Shown: positions 5,816-6,333 of the stretch, in pieces
How positions within the stretch are numbered: the first letter of the stretch is position 1
How the letters are laid out: every line of letters begins with the position of its first letter
Assembly (NCBI GenBank): GCA_035406565.1
Contig: DAONLG010000084.1
Coordinates: 1 to 6,333, forward strand
Origin: Soehngenia sp035406565
GTDB lineage: Bacteria; Bacillota; Clostridia; Tissierellales; Tissierellaceae
DNA: 6,333 bases
Direction: 5' to 3'
Notes under the pieces: model-generated
What the model saw: only the letters and a program-made list of their open reading frames with translations
Database searches by the model: none
What the model was told of the DNA's origin: nothing
Position numbers and translations under genes: made by a program

Positions 5816-6333
5816 ATGGAATACAATTTTGATGAAGATGTAAACAGAAAAGGAACTAATTCTGTTAAATGGGACAATTGCAAAGAGGTTTTCAAAAGAG
5901 ATGACATCATACCTATGTGGGTAGCTGACACTGATTTCAAAGCGCCGAAAGAAGTAATCGAAAGCATAAAAAAAAGAGCAGAACATGGGGTATTTGGATA
6001 TACATATAGAGGAAGCTCATTTAAAGAATCAGTCATAAATTGGCTTAAGAGAAGACACAACTGGGAAGTTGATAAAGAGTGGATTACATTCAGCCCAGGT
6101 ATAGTACCAGCTCTAAACCTTTGTGTAAATACTTTCACAAATCCGGGAGACAAGGTCATCATCCAAACACCGATATACCCACCATTTCGATCAGTAGTTG
6201 AGGGCAATGGCCGAATAATTATAGACAATGAACTGTCTTTAAAAGACAATCACTACTACATGGACTTAGAGAGTTTAAAAAAACAAATAACAGATAGCAA
6301 TGGTGAGTTTGACCATAGAGTAAAAATGCTTCT
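5816..6333 (+). CDS. patB: PatB/MalY-type PLP-dependent aminotransferase or cystathionine beta-lyase, 3'-truncated
   Basis: The first 172 codons of a fold-type I PLP enzyme of the MalY/PatB group. These enzymes cleave C-S bonds (cystathionine or cysteine to ammonia, pyruvate and a thiol) and often keep aminotransferase activity. Family features are the N-terminal MEYNFDEDVNRKGTNSVKWD, PMWVADTDFKAPKEVIESI (33-51), the GVFGYTY segment (58-64) that helps form the active site, WITFSPGIVPALN (87-99), and PGDKVIIQTPIYPPFRSVVE (109-128). The PLP-binding Lys and C-terminal domain lie beyond the window, so catalytic competence cannot be judged. A full-length enzyme would be about 390 aa. The ATG has a strong AAGGAGGA (5803-5810) 5 bases upstream. 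It is separated from sigB by a terminator and so is a separate transcription unit. The exact substrate, and the symbol patB, are inferred from family resemblance. Confidence 0.87.
   Translation, partial: MEYNFDEDVNRKGTNSVKWDNCKEVFKRDDIIPMWVADTDFKAPKEVIESIKKRAEHGVFGYTYRGSSFKESVINWLKRRHNWEVDKEWITFSPGIVPALNLCVNTFTNPGDKVIIQTPIYPPFRSVVEGNGRIIIDNELSLKDNHYYMDLESLKKQITDSNGEFDHRVKML

Noticed and set aside
5797..6249. A 150-codon minus-strand open frame opposite the patB-like gene
   Set aside because: The plus-strand frame has clear PLP-enzyme family motifs and a strong ribosome binding site; the minus frame is a shadow with no recognisable motif.

Overview
The window is about two-thirds A+T, uses AGA and ATA codons heavily, and has strong AGGAGG-type ribosome binding sites. 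This fits a low-GC Gram-positive bacterium (Bacillota). The order gyrB-gyrA followed directly by an RsbV / RsbW / SigB-type module is one I recall from Clostridioides difficile, so a relative of Peptostreptococcaceae is a reasonable guess. No taxonomic marker was compared, so this is inference.

Layout, all on the + strand: positions 2-1783 hold the 3' 593 codons of gyrB, with about 39 N-terminal residues lost off the left edge. Positions 1793-4000 hold gyrA, which stops early after a one-base frame change at an A5G4 run. Its conserved last ~76 codons continue in another frame to 4212. Then come a STAS anti-anti-sigma factor (4231-4563), an overlapping RsbW-like anti-sigma factor (4553-4915) and a SigB/SigF-family sigma factor (4931-5713). 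A strong intrinsic terminator (5716-5762) ends this run. A PatB/MalY-type aminotransferase or C-S lyase begins at 5816 and runs off the right edge. Coding density is very high, and there is no gene-free stretch over 300 bases. I see no tRNA, rRNA, CRISPR array, insertion sequence or transfer signature.

How the genes work together: GyrB and GyrA form the A2B2 gyrase that introduces negative supercoils. The next three genes form a partner-switch module: the anti-sigma factor holds the sigma factor until the dephosphorylated antagonist displaces it. No terminator is visible between gyrA and this module, so gyrase and the stress-type sigma factor may share transcripts.

Points worth a second look: (1) the RsbW-like protein keeps its sigma-binding Arg but has lost the N-box Asn, the G1 Asp, the glycine-rich G2 motif and the ATP lid, which suggests a partner switch without a local kinase; (2) the frameshift near the gyrA 3' end; (3) Gly at GyrA position 87 (E. 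coli numbering), a quinolone hot spot; (4) Ser in place of the usual Arg at GyrB position 76; (5) a GGGTATA sigma-B-like -10 element just after the terminator, upstream of the lyase gene.
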